DNA of 64,000 nucleotides from CAVUFH01 sp963740835 (GTDB taxonomy: Bacteria; Actinomycetota; Acidimicrobiia; IMCC26256; PALSA-610). A program made the translations under genes and the position numbers. The stretch spans positions 744,001 to 808,000 of the forward strand of contig CAVUFH010000002.1 in NCBI GenBank assembly GCA_963740835.1. Direction: 5' to 3'. Positions 16,985 through 30,672 of this stretch are shown piece by piece; position 1 is the stretch's first letter; the number at the start of each line of letters is the position of its first letter. The notes beneath the pieces were generated by a model. That model was not told the origin of the DNA, ran no database searches, and was given only the letters and a program-made list of their open reading frames with translations.

Positions 16985-17367
16985 TGCTCCTCGCCCCGCA
17001 CGCCGGACGCCCCCACTTCGGGCGCCGGAACGACGGGACCGGTTGACACCAACACTCCACTCTTGTTGTGGTGCGCGCGGCGCAAGGCCGGGCCTCCCGT
17101 GGGGTGTGTGTCCCTCCGACACGAGTGCATCGCAACGATGCGCGCACGTCGGGGAATCGCTTCTTGAAAACAGAGCAGTGAAGCTCAAAAGCCAGTGAGG
17201 GTCCGATCGCTTTGGCGATCGGTCGCCCACAATCAATTCCGGGTGTCACATCGCTGCCAGGCGTACGTGACACCTTGTCGCCTCGAGGGTTCAGTGAAAC
17301 CACGAGGCGGCTCTCCGATTGAAGGGCAACGCCGCCGACCTTCGGGTCGACGGTTGCGCTCGAAATC
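16985..17367 (+). other. rrn leader region with processing stem and hairpins
   Basis: This non-coding leader of about 380 nt holds several clear structures. The segment 17156-17183 is complementary, with few mismatches, to 19070-19097 behind the 16S; together they form the long precursor stem that RNase III cuts to release 16S. Local hairpins are CCGATCGC-TTTG-GCGATCGG (17203-17222), GGTGTCAC/GTGACACC (17242-17274) and CGCCTCG/CGAGGCG near 17280-17310. No coding region is supported here. Confidence 0.7.
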
Positions 17368-19329
<1,962 letters not shown>

Positions 19330-20472
19330 TTTCAAGCTACAAAGAGCCAACGGTGGATGCCTTGGCGCCAGATGCCGATGAAGGACGTGGGTGGCTGCGA
19401 AAAGCCACGGGGAGCTGCCTACCAAGCTTCGATCCGTGGATATCCGAATGGGGAAACCCGGCTGGGGTCATGCCCAGTCACCTCTGCCTGAACACATAGG
19501 GCAGTTGGAGGGAACCGGGGAAACTGAAACATCTAAGTACCCCGAGGAAAAGAAAGCAACAGCGACTCCCTGAGTAGCGGCGAGCGAAACGGGAAGAGCC
19601 TAAACCGATGCAGTGGTACAGCCTGCCGGCGATGCTGCAGCGGGGTCGTGGGACCTTTCGGAAGGGACGGCAGACCCTTCAAGGAGTTACAAAGCTGATT
19701 GCTAGGAGAAGCGGTCTGGAAAGCCGCGCCACAGAGGGTAACAGCCCCGTACACGAAAGCAATCAGCCTCCTGAGAGTGCTCCCGAGTAGCGCCGGATCC
19801 GGGAAAGCCGGCGTGAATCTGCGAAGACCACTTCGTAAGGCTAAGTACACACTGGCGACCGATAGCGCACGAGTACCGTGAGGGAAGGGTGAAAAGAACC
19901 CCGGGAGGGGAGTGAAATAGAACCTGAAACCGTTGGCTTACAAGCAGTCAGAGCGTCGTGGCCAGCTTCGGCTGGTCGCCGTGATGGCGTGCCTTTTGAA
20001 GAATGAGCCGGCGAGTTATGGTATGTGGCGAGGTTAACCCGAGAGGGGGAGCCGGAGCGAAAGCGAGTCTGAATAGGGCGTCCAGTCGCATGCTATAGAC
20101 CCGAAGCCGAGTGATCTATCCATGGGCAGGCTGAAGCGAAGGTAAGACTTCGTGGAGGGCCGAACCCACCAAGGTTGAAAACTTGGGGGATGACCTGTGG
20201 ATAGGGGTGAAAGGCCAAGCAAACTCGGTGATAGCTGGTTCTCCCCGAAATGCATTTAGGTGCAGCGTCGCGTGTTCAGTATCGGAGGTAGAGCACTGGA
20301 TGGTCTAGGGGGCCTACAAGCTTACCAAAATCAGCCAAACTCCGAATGCCGATACTCCAGAACGCGGCAGTGAGACCATGGGGGATAAGCTTCATGGTCG
20401 AGAGGGAAACAGCCCAGAACGCCAGCTAAGGCCCCTAATTCTGTGCTCAGTGGCAAAGGATGTGAGATTGCC

Positions 20473-20544
<72 letters not shown>

Positions 20545-21379
20545 CTTGCGCCGACAATGTAACGGGGCTCAAGCACAGAGCCGAAGCTGCGTCATTTGCA
20601 TTTATGCAGATGGGTAGGGGAGCGTCGATCTCAGCTGCGAAGCGGCCGCGTGAGCGGTCGTGGAGCGTGGTCGAGTGCGAATGCCGGCATGAGTAGCGAA
20701 AGAGGGGGGAGGAACCCCTCCGCCGAATGCCCAAGGGTTCCTGGGGAAGGCTCATCCGCCCAGGGTTAGTCGGGAGCTAAGGCGAGGCCGAAAGGCGTAG
20801 TCGATGCACAACTGGTTGATATTCCAGTACCACCATGTCCGCGCCCATTCCAAAGAGAGTTGCTAAGGGGCTGCCTTCGGGCGAACCGACCCACTCTCGG
20901 ACGGAAAGCAAAGGGGTGACGCAGGAGGGTAGCTCAGCCCGGGCGTTGGTTGACCCGGGGTAAGCATGTAGGGGGTCCGATAGGCAAATCCGTCGGACAT
21001 ACACCTCGAGATGCGATGCCGAGCCGCACTAGGCGAAGTGAGTGATCCCACGCTGCCGAGAAAAACCTCTAGCGAGTTGACATGGTGCCCGTACCCCAAA
21101 CCGACGCAGGTGGGCAAGTAGAGAATACTAAGGCGATCGGGAGAACTCTGGTTAAGGAACTCGGCAAATTGCCCCCGTAACTTCGGAAGAAGGGGGGCCT
21201 CGGTAGGGTGAAGGACCTCGCGTCCGGAGCTCGAAGAGGCCGCAGAGACCAGGGCCAAGCGACTGTTTACTAAAAACACAGGTGCGTGCAAAGCCGCAAG
21301 GCGACGTATACGCACTGACGCCTGCCCGGTGCCGGAAGGTTACGGGGATGGGTTAGCCCTCGGGCGAAGCTCTGAACCT

Positions 21380-22173
<794 letters not shown>

Positions 22174-22426
22174 CGACTTGGCTACTGTCTCAACCAGAGA
22201 CCCGGCGAAATTGCATGACGAGTAAAGATGCTCGTTTCCCGCGGAAGGACGGAAAGACCCCGTGGACCTTTACTGCAGCTTGGTATTGGGTCTCGATATT
22301 CGTTGTGTAGGATAGGTGGGAGTCTGGGAAGCTGGGGCGTCAGCCTCGGTGGAGACAACGTTGAAATACCACCCTGCGGATATTGGGGCTCTAACCCAGG
22401 ACCGTGATCCGGTTCGGGGACAGTGA

Positions 22427-22464
<38 letters not shown>

Positions 22465-22682
22465 TGTAACGGAGGCGCCCAAAGGTTCCCTCAGCCTGGT
22501 TGGCCATCAGGCGTCGAGTGCAAAGGCACAAGGGAGCTTGACTGCGAGACCTACAAGTCGAGCAGGTGCGAAAGCAGGGCTTAGTGACCCGGCCATGGCA
22601 TGTGGAAGCGTGGTCGATCAACGGATAAAAGGTACCCCGGGGATAACAGGCTTATCTTGCCCAAGAGTCCACATCGACGGCA

Positions 22683-22721
<39 letters not shown>

Positions 22722-22731
22722 GGGCAGCACC

Positions 22732-22780
<49 letters not shown>

Positions 22781-23181
22781 TAGAACGTCGCGAGACAGTT
22801 CGGTCCCTATCCTCCGTGGGCGTAGGAGATTTGAGGAGAGCTGTCCCTAGTACGAGAGGACCGGGACGGACGCAGCTCTCGTGTGCCAGTTGTTCCGCCA
22901 GGAGCACTGCTGGTTAGCGACCTGCGGAAGAGATAAGCGCTGAAAGCATCTAAGCGCGAAACTCGCTCCGAGATGAGATCTCCCACCGGGTTAACCGGGT
23001 AAGGCCCCTGGTAGACCACCAGGTTGATAGGCCGGAGGTGTACGCACGGCAACGTGTTCAGCCGACCGGTACTAATCGGCCGAGGGCTTGATCGCACCCT
23101 ATTTCAAACGCGATACACCGTTCGAACGAGATCGTCTCGTGCTCACTATGGAGTTCTCGGGTCGCACCGAGGCTGACAGAT

Positions 23182-23298
23182 TTCCGGTGGCCATGGCGGC
23201 GGGGACACACCCGTTCCCATTCCGAACACGGCAGTTAAGCCCGCCCGCGCCGATGGTACTTGGAGGTCATTCTCCTGGGAGAGTAGGTCGCCGCCGGA
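23182..23298 (+). rRNA. rrf: 5S ribosomal RNA
   Basis: The conserved blocks ACCCGTTCCCATTCCGAACACGG (helix III loop region, split here as CCCGTTCCCATTCCGAAC), GCGCCGATGGTACTTGG and GGGAGAGTAGGTCGCC are present. The two ends, TTCCGGTGGC and GTCGCCGCCGG, pair as helix I. The length is about 117 nt. It lies 86 nt after the 23S end. Confidence 0.95.
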
Positions 23299-23310
23299 TT
23301 CATTCGCAGA

Positions 23311-23337
23311 CAGTGCCCGCCTTCACCGGCGGGCATT
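23311..23337 (+). terminator. hairpin after 5S, probable rrn terminator
   Basis: CAGTGCCCGCC (23311-23321) and GGCGGGCATTG (23327-23337) form an 11-bp stem with one G-T pair and a 5-nt TTCAC loop. No T-run follows. It is 12 nt after the end of the 5S and before the next gene, so termination is its likely role. Confidence 0.6.
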
Positions 23338-23399
23338 GTCGCGTCCGTGGCCGGGCGCGAAGCACTAACCTGCGTCGCCCCCCCAAGACTGGATCCGCC

Positions 23400-24537
23400 G
23401 TGGCCGAGCGCCCGCGCCGCCGGCGCGACGACAACGAAGACGACGACCGTCGCCGCAAGCCCGGATCCGGCTCGGGGCGACCGCCGGCGCGCCGGTCGGA
23501 CCCATCCTCGGCTCGGGGCGCGGAGAGGTCGCGCAGTCGGGCACCACAGGGGCGTGACGGGCGGCCCCGCCGAGACAAGGACGACGGCAAGCCGCGGAAG
23601 GGCCGTCCGCCGCAGGCGCGTGACGGGCGCGCCGGTCGCACCCAGGACCGACGCCCGGCCCAACCGGCCAAGAAGCGGTCCGCGCGCGTCAACCGCGACG
23701 ACGAGAGCCCGACCCGCAGTGGCATTCAGTACCCGCCCCGGCGCACCGCCCGCCGCGACGCGGAACCGCGGCCCGATCCGGCGTTGAAGCGTCCGGTGCT
23801 GCGCAAGGTGAAGGGCGCCGGGGGCTCGCCGGCCAAGGAGAAGCGCAAGCGCGCGCCCGCGAAGACCGCGAAGCCCGGCAAGACGTCCACCCGGGCGGTC
23901 CCGCGCCGGCGCCGCCGGTCAACCGAAGCCGCCGACGAGCTCGCGCGCGTCGCCGGCCGCAACGCCAGGAGCGCCCAAGACCAGCTCGCGCGGGCGGCCG
24001 AGGCGTACGCAGCGGGCCGGGAACGCGACGCGGCCCGCCTCCTGCGCCCACTCCGCGATGCCTACCCCGACGTCGCCGCGGTGCGGGAGCTGCTCGGCCT
24101 CGTGCAGTACCGCCTCGGCAACTACCCGGCCGCCACCAAGGAGCTCATCGCGTTCGCGGACCTCTCGCGCTCGGTCGAGCAGCATCCGGTGCTGATGGAC
24201 TGCTGGCGAGCGCAACGGCGCTTCGACAAGGTCGAGGAGCTCTGGACGGAGCTCGCGCAGTCGTCGCCTTCGGGTGCGCTCGTCACCGAGGGCCGCATCG
24301 TGCTCGCCGGCGCGTACGCGGACGCGGGCCGGCTCCAGCTCGCGATCGAGACGCTGGCCCGGCGCGGCGACGACGTGAAGCGCGTCGAAGAGTTCCACCT
24401 GCGGCTCTGGTACGCGCTCGGCGGACCTGTACGAGCGGGCGGGCGAGATACCGAGAGCGCGCGAGTACTTCGGCCGGGTGAGCGCGCGCGACTCGTCGTT
24501 CGCGGACGTTGCGGAACGGTTGGCCGCGCTCGGTTGA
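23400..24537 (+). CDS. TPR protein with long basic low-complexity N-terminus (C-terminal frameshift)
   Basis: From the GTG at 23400 the first 180 residues are almost all Arg, Lys, Asp, Gly, Pro and Ser (for example RRRRDDNEDDDRRRKPG), a disordered, nucleic-acid-binding-like tail. Residues 185-340 are helical repeats of TPR type (ARAAEAYAAGRERDAARLLRPL, VRELLGLVQYRLGNYPAATKEL). Near 24420 one extra G shifts the frame; the correct end is read in the next frame (ADLYERAGEIPRAREYFGRV ... VAERLAALG) to a TGA at 24535-24537. Without that correction the old frame runs to 24734. The function is unknown; a scaffold or RNA-associated role is possible. Confidence 0.7.
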
Positions 24538-24675
24538 GCGTTGTTGTCACACCCGCCTCGTACGCTGCGCTCAATTCCCCGAGCTGTCGCTTCCCCGATG
24601 GCGTGAGCCGTTCCGGTTCCGTCGTGTCCTTCGACCTGCCGCGCCGGGCGCGCGGGTCCGACATCGGGAGGAAGC

Positions 24676-25029
24676 ATGTCCGTCAATCTGGCCGTCGTCC
24701 GCGGCATCTGTTCGAGCCCGGCCGAGGTCCGTGAGCTGCCGTCGGGGTCCACGATCGTGCTGTTGCAGGTCACGACCCGTCACGGCGAAGACGCCGCGAT
24801 CTCGGTGCCCGTCGTCGCCTGGGATCCACCGGCCTCGGTATCGGAGTTCGATGTCGGTGACGAGATCGTCGCGGTCGGCCGGGTGCGGCGCCGTTTCTTC
24901 CGCGCGGGTGCGGGGACCGGCTCACGCGTCGAGATCGAAGCCGAGGCGGTGGTCCCGGCGCGCGACCGTCGCCGGGTGCAGGCCGCGGTGCGCCGCGCGA
25001 CCGCGTCGCTCGAAGCGGTGCTGGAGTGA
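24676..25029 (+). CDS. single-stranded DNA-binding protein-like OB-fold protein
   Basis: A 117-aa protein with the five-strand OB pattern of SSB: MSVNLAVVRGICSSPAEVRELPSG, then TIVLLQVTTRHGEDAAISVPVVAW and VGDEIVAVGRVRRRFFRAG. It lacks the acidic, Pro-Gly-rich tail and the final DIPF-like tip that recruits partners, and ends in a basic helix. So it is probably a short accessory SSB-like protein, not the main replicative SSB. The ATG at 24676 has a strong GGGAGGAAGC ribosome-binding site. Confidence 0.75.
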   Translation: MSVNLAVVRGICSSPAEVRELPSGSTIVLLQVTTRHGEDAAISVPVVAWDPPASVSEFDVGDEIVAVGRVRRRFFRAGAGTGSRVEIEAEAVVPARDRRRVQAAVRRATASLEAVLE

Positions 25030-25193
25030 CGCGACGGCGCCCCGCTCCATTCGCCGGCGCGACTGCCGATAAGGCTCGTACGGGCCTCTTCGCCGCGCCT
25101 CGTGGCCACGACGCGTGAGGGCGCGACGGTAAGGTGCAAGGGCACAGCCGCACATACAGACCAGCCTGAGCAGTCAGAAAGCCGAGGTCAACG

Positions 25194-27053
25194 GTGACCG
25201 ATGTGGCGAACCCGACTCGCGGAGCGTCGACGCTCGGCGGAGTCGTGATCCGGTTCGCAGGGGATTCGGGCGACGGCATGCAGCTCGTGGGGGATCGATT
25301 CACCGAGCTCAGCGCCGCGTTCGGAAACGACCTGGCGACCCTTCCCAATTTCCCGGCCGAGATCCGCGCGCCCGCCGGCACGATCGCCGGCGTCTCGTCG
25401 TTCCAGGTGCACATCAGCGATCACGACATCGTGACGCCGGGTGACACGCCGAACGTGCTCGTCGCGATGAACCCGGCCGCGCTGAAGGCGAACCTGCGCG
25501 ACATGGCGCCGGGTTCGACCCTGCTCGTGAATGTCGACACGTTCGACGAGCGCAACCTCGACAAGGCCGGCTACGCGCAGAGCCCACTCAACGACGGGTC
25601 GCTCGCGAACTACCGCGTCTACGAGGTGCCCATGACCTCGATCACCGTCGAGGCCACGAAGCCGCTCGGCGTGAAGCCGCGTGACGCGGAACGTTCGAAG
25701 AACTTCTTCGCGCTCGGCCTCATCTGCTGGATGTACACCCGGCCCACCGAGCCGCTCTACGACTGGATCAAGGGTCGCTTCGGGAACCGCCCGCAGGTGC
25801 TCGAAGCGAACCTGGCCGCGTTCCGCGCCGGCGTGAACTTCGGCGAGACCGCCGAGCTGTTCGACCACGCGTACGAAGTGAAGCCCGCGCAGCTCCCGGC
25901 CGGCACCTACCGCAACATCACCGGCAACGTCGCGCTGTCGTACGGGCTCGTCGCGGCCGCGCAGCAGGCGAAGCTGCCGCTGTTCTACGCGTCGTACCCG
26001 ATCACGCCCGCCTCCGACATCCTGCACGAGCTCTCGAAGCTCAAGAAGTTCGGCGTGAAGACGCTCCAGGCCGAAGACGAGATCGCCGCGGCGGGCGCGG
26101 CGGTCGGCGCCGCGTTCGCGGGCAGCCTCGGCGTCACCGGCACGAGCGGCCCCGGCGTCGACCTCAAGTCCGAAGCCGTGGGGCTCGCGCTGAGCCTCGA
26201 GCTGCCGCTCGTCCTCGTCGACGTGCAACGCGGCGGCCCGTCGACCGGCCTGCCCACCAAGACCGAACAGGCCGACCTCCTCGCCGCGATGTACGGCCGG
26301 CACGGCGAGGCGCCGCTGCCGATCGTGGCGGCGAAGTCGCCGGCCGACTGCTTCGACGCCGCGTTCGAAGCGGTCCGCATCGCGGTGAAGTACATGACGC
26401 CGGTGATCCTGCTCACCGACGGCTACCTCGCGAACGGCGCCGAGCCGTGGAACCTGCCCGACATCGACGCGCTCCCCGACATCTCGGTGCCGTTCGCCGG
26501 CGAGCCCAACCAGGGCGAGCTCTTCTGGCCGTACCTCCGCGATCCCGAGACGCTGTCGCGGCCGTGGGCGGTGCCCGGTACCCCCGGGCTCATGCACCGC
26601 ATCGGCGGGCTCGAAAAGGAAGACGGATCCGGCAACGTCAGCTACGAGCCGGAGAACCACGAGAAGATGGTGCGGCTGCGGGCGGCCAAGATCGCGGGCA
26701 TCGCGACCGACATCCCGCCGGTCGACCTCGACGCCGACGACGGCGCGGAACTGCTGCTCGTGTCGTGGGGCGGCACGTGGGGCGCGGCGACCGCCGCGGC
26801 CCGGCGCATCCGGGCCCGCGGCCTGCCGATCGCGCACGCGCACCTCACCCACCTCAGTCCGTTCCCGGCCGATCTCGGCGACGTCGTGCGGCGCTACCGC
26901 ATCGTCCTCGTTCCCGAACTGAACCTCGGGCAGCTGTCGCGGCTGCTGCGGGCCGAGTACCTGGTCGACGCGCAGAGCTTCACCCGGGTGCAGGGCAGCC
27001 CGTTCAAGGCCGCCGAAGTCGAAGCGAAGATCCTGGAGTTGATGAACCAGTGA
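25194..27053 (+). CDS. korA: 2-oxoacid:ferredoxin oxidoreductase, fused gamma-alpha subunit
   Basis: This subunit has the gamma domain (VIRFAGDSGDGMQLVGDRFTE, residues 17-37) fused to the pyrimidine-binding alpha domain (FYASYPITPASDILHELSKL, near 263-282, and TGTSGPGVDLKSEAVGLA). The order and length (619 aa) match actinobacterial KorA. With KorB it decarboxylates 2-oxoglutarate (or a related 2-oxoacid) to the acyl-CoA and reduces ferredoxin, an alternative to the 2-oxoglutarate dehydrogenase step. The GTG start is preceded by a 164-nt spacer with no clear features. Its stop overlaps korB (GTGA). Confidence 0.93.
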   Translation: MTDVANPTRGASTLGGVVIRFAGDSGDGMQLVGDRFTELSAAFGNDLATLPNFPAEIRAPAGTIAGVSSFQVHISDHDIVTPGDTPNVLVAMNPAALKANLRDMAPGSTLLVNVDTFDERNLDKAGYAQSPLNDGSLANYRVYEVPMTSITVEATKPLGVKPRDAERSKNFFALGLICWMYTRPTEPLYDWIKGRFGNRPQVLEANLAAFRAGVNFGETAELFDHAYEVKPAQLPAGTYRNITGNVALSYGLVAAAQQAKLPLFYASYPITPASDILHELSKLKKFGVKTLQAEDEIAAAGAAVGAAFAGSLGVTGTSGPGVDLKSEAVGLALSLELPLVLVDVQRGGPSTGLPTKTEQADLLAAMYGRHGEAPLPIVAAKSPADCFDAAFEAVRIAVKYMTPVILLTDGYLANGAEPWNLPDIDALPDISVPFAGEPNQGELFWPYLRDPETLSRPWAVPGTPGLMHRIGGLEKEDGSGNVSYEPENHEKMVRLRAAKIAGIATDIPPVDLDADDGAELLLVSWGGTWGAATAAARRIRARGLPIAHAHLTHLSPFPADLGDVVRRYRIVLVPELNLGQLSRLLRAEYLVDAQSFTRVQGSPFKAAEVEAKILELMNQ

Positions 27054-28093
27054 GCGGCGAAGGCAACGGCAACGGTGACGGCGGCGCGGTGAAGCTCGCG
27101 CGCAAAGACTTCCAGTCGGACCAGGAGGTCCGCTGGTGTCCGGGCTGCGGCGACTACGGCATCCTCGCCGCGATCCAGTTCATGCTGCCCGACACCGGGA
27201 TCAAGCCCGAGGACCTGGTGTTCGTCTCCGGCATCGGGTGCGCGGCCCGCTTGCCGTACTACATGAACACGTACGGGCTGCACGGCATCCACGGCCGCGC
27301 GCCCGCGATCGCGACCGGCGTCGCGCTCGCCCGTCCCGACCTGCACGTGTGGGTCATCGGCGGCGACGGCGACATGCTGTCGATCGGCGGCAACCACCTC
27401 ATCCACGCGCTGCGCCGCAACGTCAACATCAAGATCCTGATGTTGAACAACCAGATCTACGGCCTCACGAAGGGCCAGTACTCGCCGACCAGCGAGCTCG
27501 GCAAGGTCACGAAGAGCACGCCGTTCGGCTCGCTCGACCAGCCGTTCAACCCGATCTCGGTCGCGCTCGGCGCGGAGGCGTCGTTCGTCGCCCGCACCCA
27601 CGACATGGACCGCAAGCACATGATCGAGATGTTCCAGCGGGCCAACGAGCACCGCGGCGCGTCGTTCATCGAGATCTACCAGAACTGCAACGTCTTCAAC
27701 GACGGCGCGTTCGACACGATCCTCAACAAGGACGCCCGCCCGAACATGCTGATCGAGCTGAAGCACGGTGAGCCGGTTCGCTTCGGTACCGACCGCGAGC
27801 TGGGCGTCACCATGAACGAGTTCGGCGAAGCGGTGATCGTGCGGGTCGACGAGGTCGGCGAAGAGCGCATCGTCGTCCACGACGAACGTCGCCCCGACCC
27901 GACGCTCGCCTTCGCGCTGTCACGGCTGGCCGACCAACCGACCACCCCGACCCCGGTCGGCGTGTTCCGCGCGGTCGACCGCCCGAGCTACGAGGGCGAG
28001 ATGCAGCGCCAGCTCGTGGATGCATCGGCCAAGGGCGGCGTGGCCGACCTCGACGGTCTGCTCCGTTCCGCGCCGACCTGGTCGGTCTCCTAA
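27050..28093 (+). CDS. korB: 2-oxoacid:ferredoxin oxidoreductase, beta subunit
   Basis: The 347-aa beta subunit binds thiamine diphosphate and an iron-sulfur cluster. WCPGCGDYGILAAIQ holds two of the cluster cysteines and VSGIGCAARLPYYM a third. WVIGGDGDMLSIGGNH is the ThDP/Mg2+ motif. QIYGLTKGQYSPTS is diagnostic of Kor/Por beta subunits. A Gly/Asn-rich N-terminal tail of about 15 residues precedes the domain. It is translationally coupled to korA and converges on the DUF1015 gene with only 22 bases between the stops. Confidence 0.93.
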   Translation: MSGEGNGNGDGGAVKLARKDFQSDQEVRWCPGCGDYGILAAIQFMLPDTGIKPEDLVFVSGIGCAARLPYYMNTYGLHGIHGRAPAIATGVALARPDLHVWVIGGDGDMLSIGGNHLIHALRRNVNIKILMLNNQIYGLTKGQYSPTSELGKVTKSTPFGSLDQPFNPISVALGAEASFVARTHDMDRKHMIEMFQRANEHRGASFIEIYQNCNVFNDGAFDTILNKDARPNMLIELKHGEPVRFGTDRELGVTMNEFGEAVIVRVDEVGEERIVVHDERRPDPTLAFALSRLADQPTTPTPVGVFRAVDRPSYEGEMQRQLVDASAKGGVADLDGLLRSAPTWSVS

Positions 28094-28115
28094 CCGAACG
28101 TCGGGTGGGGCGCGC

Positions 28116-29350
28116 TCAGTCGAGCGTGCGGAACACCATGCCGGTGCGCGGCTTCGGGCTGAAGAACGTCGTCTTCTGCGGCATGCGGGCGCGGTCGACC
28201 GCGGCCGCCCGGGTCTGGGCGACGGTCACCGGCGAGCAGAGGATCGCGGCGCTCGCGCTGCCCTTCTCGACCGCGGCGGCGGTGGCGCCCGCGTCGTGCC
28301 GGTACTGCCACGACGCGCCCGGGAGCCGCGGGACCACGAGCGCCTCGACCAGCGCGGCGTCGGTGGCGGCCACGGCCGGATGCTCGCCTTCGAGCGCTGT
28401 CGAGCGGACTTCCGGGCGAGGGACAGCGAGCGCGAGGCCCCGTGCGTCGGCCAGGCCGAGCCCGCCCTCCGCGCGCATGCGGTCGGTGAGCGCATCGATG
28501 TTCTCCGGCGTGATCGGTCCCGCGTCGGAGATCGTGAACGCGTCGGCGAGCGGAGCCCGCAGGTCCACGCCCGCGGGCAGGTCGACCAGGCGGTGGATCG
28601 GCTCGATCCACAGTTCGTCGTCGACGAGCTCCACGACGAAGCACATGATCGCCGCCGCCCCGGGATCGTCGATGCCCTGCGCGCGGCGCTCGGCGCGGTA
28701 GTTCAGCGCGGTCTCGAAGCGGTGGTGGCCGTCGGCCAGCACGAGCGGCGCCCCGCCGACGATGCGGGTCACGGCGGCGATGGTCTCGGCATCGTCGATC
28801 GCGCCCAGGACGTGTCGCACCTCGTTCTCGTCGATGCACGACGCGAGCGGGTCGCGCGGTCGAGCAACGCGGTCAGGCCCGCGCCCAGCGTCAGGCCCCA
28901 GATCGGATCGACGTTCACCCTCATCGCTTGCAGGAGTGAGAGCCGGTCCGACTTCGCCTTCGGCAGCGTGCGTTCGTGCGGGAGGATGTCGTCGGCGCCG
29001 GCCTCGGGCAGGCCGAGCGCGCCGATGACACCGCGAGTGTGGCGAGCTCGCCCGTGTTCGTCGCGGTACTCCATCCGGTACGCGTAGAAGCGGGGCGTCG
29101 CGTCGGCCACCAGCACGCCGTCCGCCCGCCAGTTCGCGAACAACGCGGCGGCGCGGGCATACCGGTCGCCCACGGCTCGTTCGTCACGAGGCAGGATCAA
29201 TCGTACGGAGTTGCGTGGGTGCGCGGCCTCGAGCGCCGCGTGCTCCTCTTCGTCGACGACGTCGTAGGGTGGAGCGGCGAGAATCCCGAGTTCCGCGCCG
29301 GTCGCGTCGCAGTCGTAGCGGATGCCGGCAAAGGGAAGGAATTCGGGCAA
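28116..29350 (-). pseudogene. DUF1015 family protein, frameshifted
   Basis: The upstream half reads LPEFLPFAGIRYDCD, AAPPYDVVDEEEHAALEAAHPRNSVRLILPRDE and ILPHERTLPKAKSDRLSLLQAM, the conserved N-terminus of DUF1015. Near 28855 the sense moves to another frame and continues DPLASCIDENEVRHVLGAIDD, LADGHHRFETALNYR and TFFSPKPRTGMVFRTLD to the stop at 28116. A duplicated GC dinucleotide or a lost base explains it. The start is uncertain: TTG at 29350 fits the family. The family's biochemical role is not settled (some members are suggested to act on serine), so I name no reaction. Confidence 0.75.
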
Positions 29351-29449
29351 CGGAGCGCTCCGGGCTCGGGAATGTCGTTCGGTTGTACCACAGTGAACGA
29401 TGCCGACTCGACGCCGCCACGGCTCCGGTCGGGGCGCGAGGGAGGACTC

Positions 29450-29881
29450 ATGTACGAGCAGAACTACGAGGCGCCGGACGCGTACTTCGCGTTCCAGGAG
29501 GGCACCCGGCTGCTCGCAGGTGACAACGCGCACGCGGCGGTCATCGCACTCGAGCGGGCGCGCGCGCTCGAGCCCGCGCAGGGCTCGGTGCGGGAGGCGC
29601 TCGCGCGCGCGTACTTCCGCACCGGTCGCTTCACCGCGGCCGAAGCGGAGTTCCAGGCCGCAGTCGACATCGACCCGGTGAACGACTACGCCCACTACGG
29701 GATCGGTGTGTGCCGGCTCCGTCAAGGCGACTTCACGCGCGCTCGCGGGCATCTGCGCATCGCGACGGTGATGCGACCTGACAATGCCGACTACCGGCGC
29801 GCGCTCGACGAGGTGGCGGCCCGCGAGCCATCGGATGGCGAGCCGGGATCGGGCGCGTCCGACGCGCCCGCCGCATCGTGA
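29450..29881 (+). CDS. TPR repeat protein
   Basis: A 143-aa protein with three tandem TPR units: AYFAFQEGTRLLAGDNAHAAVIALERARALEP, VREALARAYFRTGRFTAAEAEFQAAVDIDP and AHYGIGVCRLRQGDFTRARGHLRIATVMRP (about residues 10-115), then an acidic tail. The ATG has a clear GGGAGGACTC ribosome-binding site. Its TGA overlaps the GTG of the HAD gene. In Mycobacterium a TPR protein also sits just before the HAD/tlyA cluster. It probably acts as a protein-binding scaffold; no partner can be named. Confidence 0.85.
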   Translation: MYEQNYEAPDAYFAFQEGTRLLAGDNAHAAVIALERARALEPAQGSVREALARAYFRTGRFTAAEAEFQAAVDIDPVNDYAHYGIGVCRLRQGDFTRARGHLRIATVMRPDNADYRRALDEVAAREPSDGEPGSGASDAPAAS

Positions 29882-30657
29882 TCGTCTGCTGCGATCTCGA
29901 CGGAGTGATCTGGCGGGGCGACGACGCCATCCCGGGGTCGGCCGCGGGTGTCGCCCGGTTGCAGGGCTCCGGGTTGCGGGTCGCGTTCCTCACCAACAAT
30001 TCGAGCGGGACAGTCGAGGACTACGTGGCGAAGCTGCGCACCGTCGGCGTCGACGCGGATCCGGCCGACGTCGGGAGCAGCGCGCAGGCGGCCGCGGTGC
30101 TCCTCGGCGAGTCGCTCGCACCGGGCGCGCGGGTCCTGGCGTGTGCCGGCGCAGGTGTGGTCCAGGCGTTGACCGCGGCCGGTTTCGAGATGGTCGATCG
30201 CGCGCCGGCCGAGGCAGTTGTGGTCGGGTGGCATCGCGAGTTCGACTTCGGACGGCTGACGCGCGCGTCCGACGCGGTCCGCGCCGGCGCCCGCTTCGTC
30301 GCGACGAACATCGACCCGACCTACCCGATCGCGGGTGGCGTGGTGCCCGGCGCGGGCGCACTGGTCGCGGCCGTCGCGACCGCGGCGGGGCGGCAACCCG
30401 AGGTGGCAGGGAAGCCCGAGCCGGCGACGGTCGCGCTCGTCCGGCAGCGCTTCGGCAACGCGGGTGTCGTGGTCGGCGATCGCCCGTCGACCGACGGCGC
30501 GCTCGCCGCGGCGCTGGACTGGCCCTTCGCCTTGGTGCTCTCGGGCGTCGCCGGCAGCCATGGCGAGGAACCGGTTCCGGACCCGCCGCCTCCGTTCGTC
30601 GCACCCGACCTCGGCACGCTCGCACCGACGCTCATCGCCGCGTACGCGCACGCCTGA
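29878..30657 (+). CDS. HAD-IIA (NagD-like) phosphatase
   Basis: The 259-aa protein has all HAD motifs: motif I CCDLDGVIWRG with nucleophile Asp6 and Asp8, motif II FLTNNSSG, Lys in AGKPEPATVALV (motif III) and VVGDRPSTDGALAA (motif IV). The cap between motifs II and III is the C2a type of NagD/PGP proteins. Such enzymes dephosphorylate small phosphometabolites. The conserved place before tlyA, as in Mycobacterium, supports a housekeeping role. The start overlaps the TPR stop (GTGA). Confidence 0.9.
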   Translation: MIVCCDLDGVIWRGDDAIPGSAAGVARLQGSGLRVAFLTNNSSGTVEDYVAKLRTVGVDADPADVGSSAQAAAVLLGESLAPGARVLACAGAGVVQALTAAGFEMVDRAPAEAVVVGWHREFDFGRLTRASDAVRAGARFVATNIDPTYPIAGGVVPGAGALVAAVATAAGRQPEVAGKPEPATVALVRQRFGNAGVVVGDRPSTDGALAAALDWPFALVLSGVAGSHGEEPVPDPPPPFVAPDLGTLAPTLIAAYAHA

Positions 30658-30672
30658 CCGGCATCCGCCGGT
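30657..30672. terminator. small inverted repeat between convergent HAD and rhomboid genes
   Basis: ACCGGC-ATCC-GCCGGT fills exactly the 15-base gap between the two stop codons. It could serve as a bidirectional stop hairpin. It is short (6 bp) and has no T-run. Confidence 0.35.
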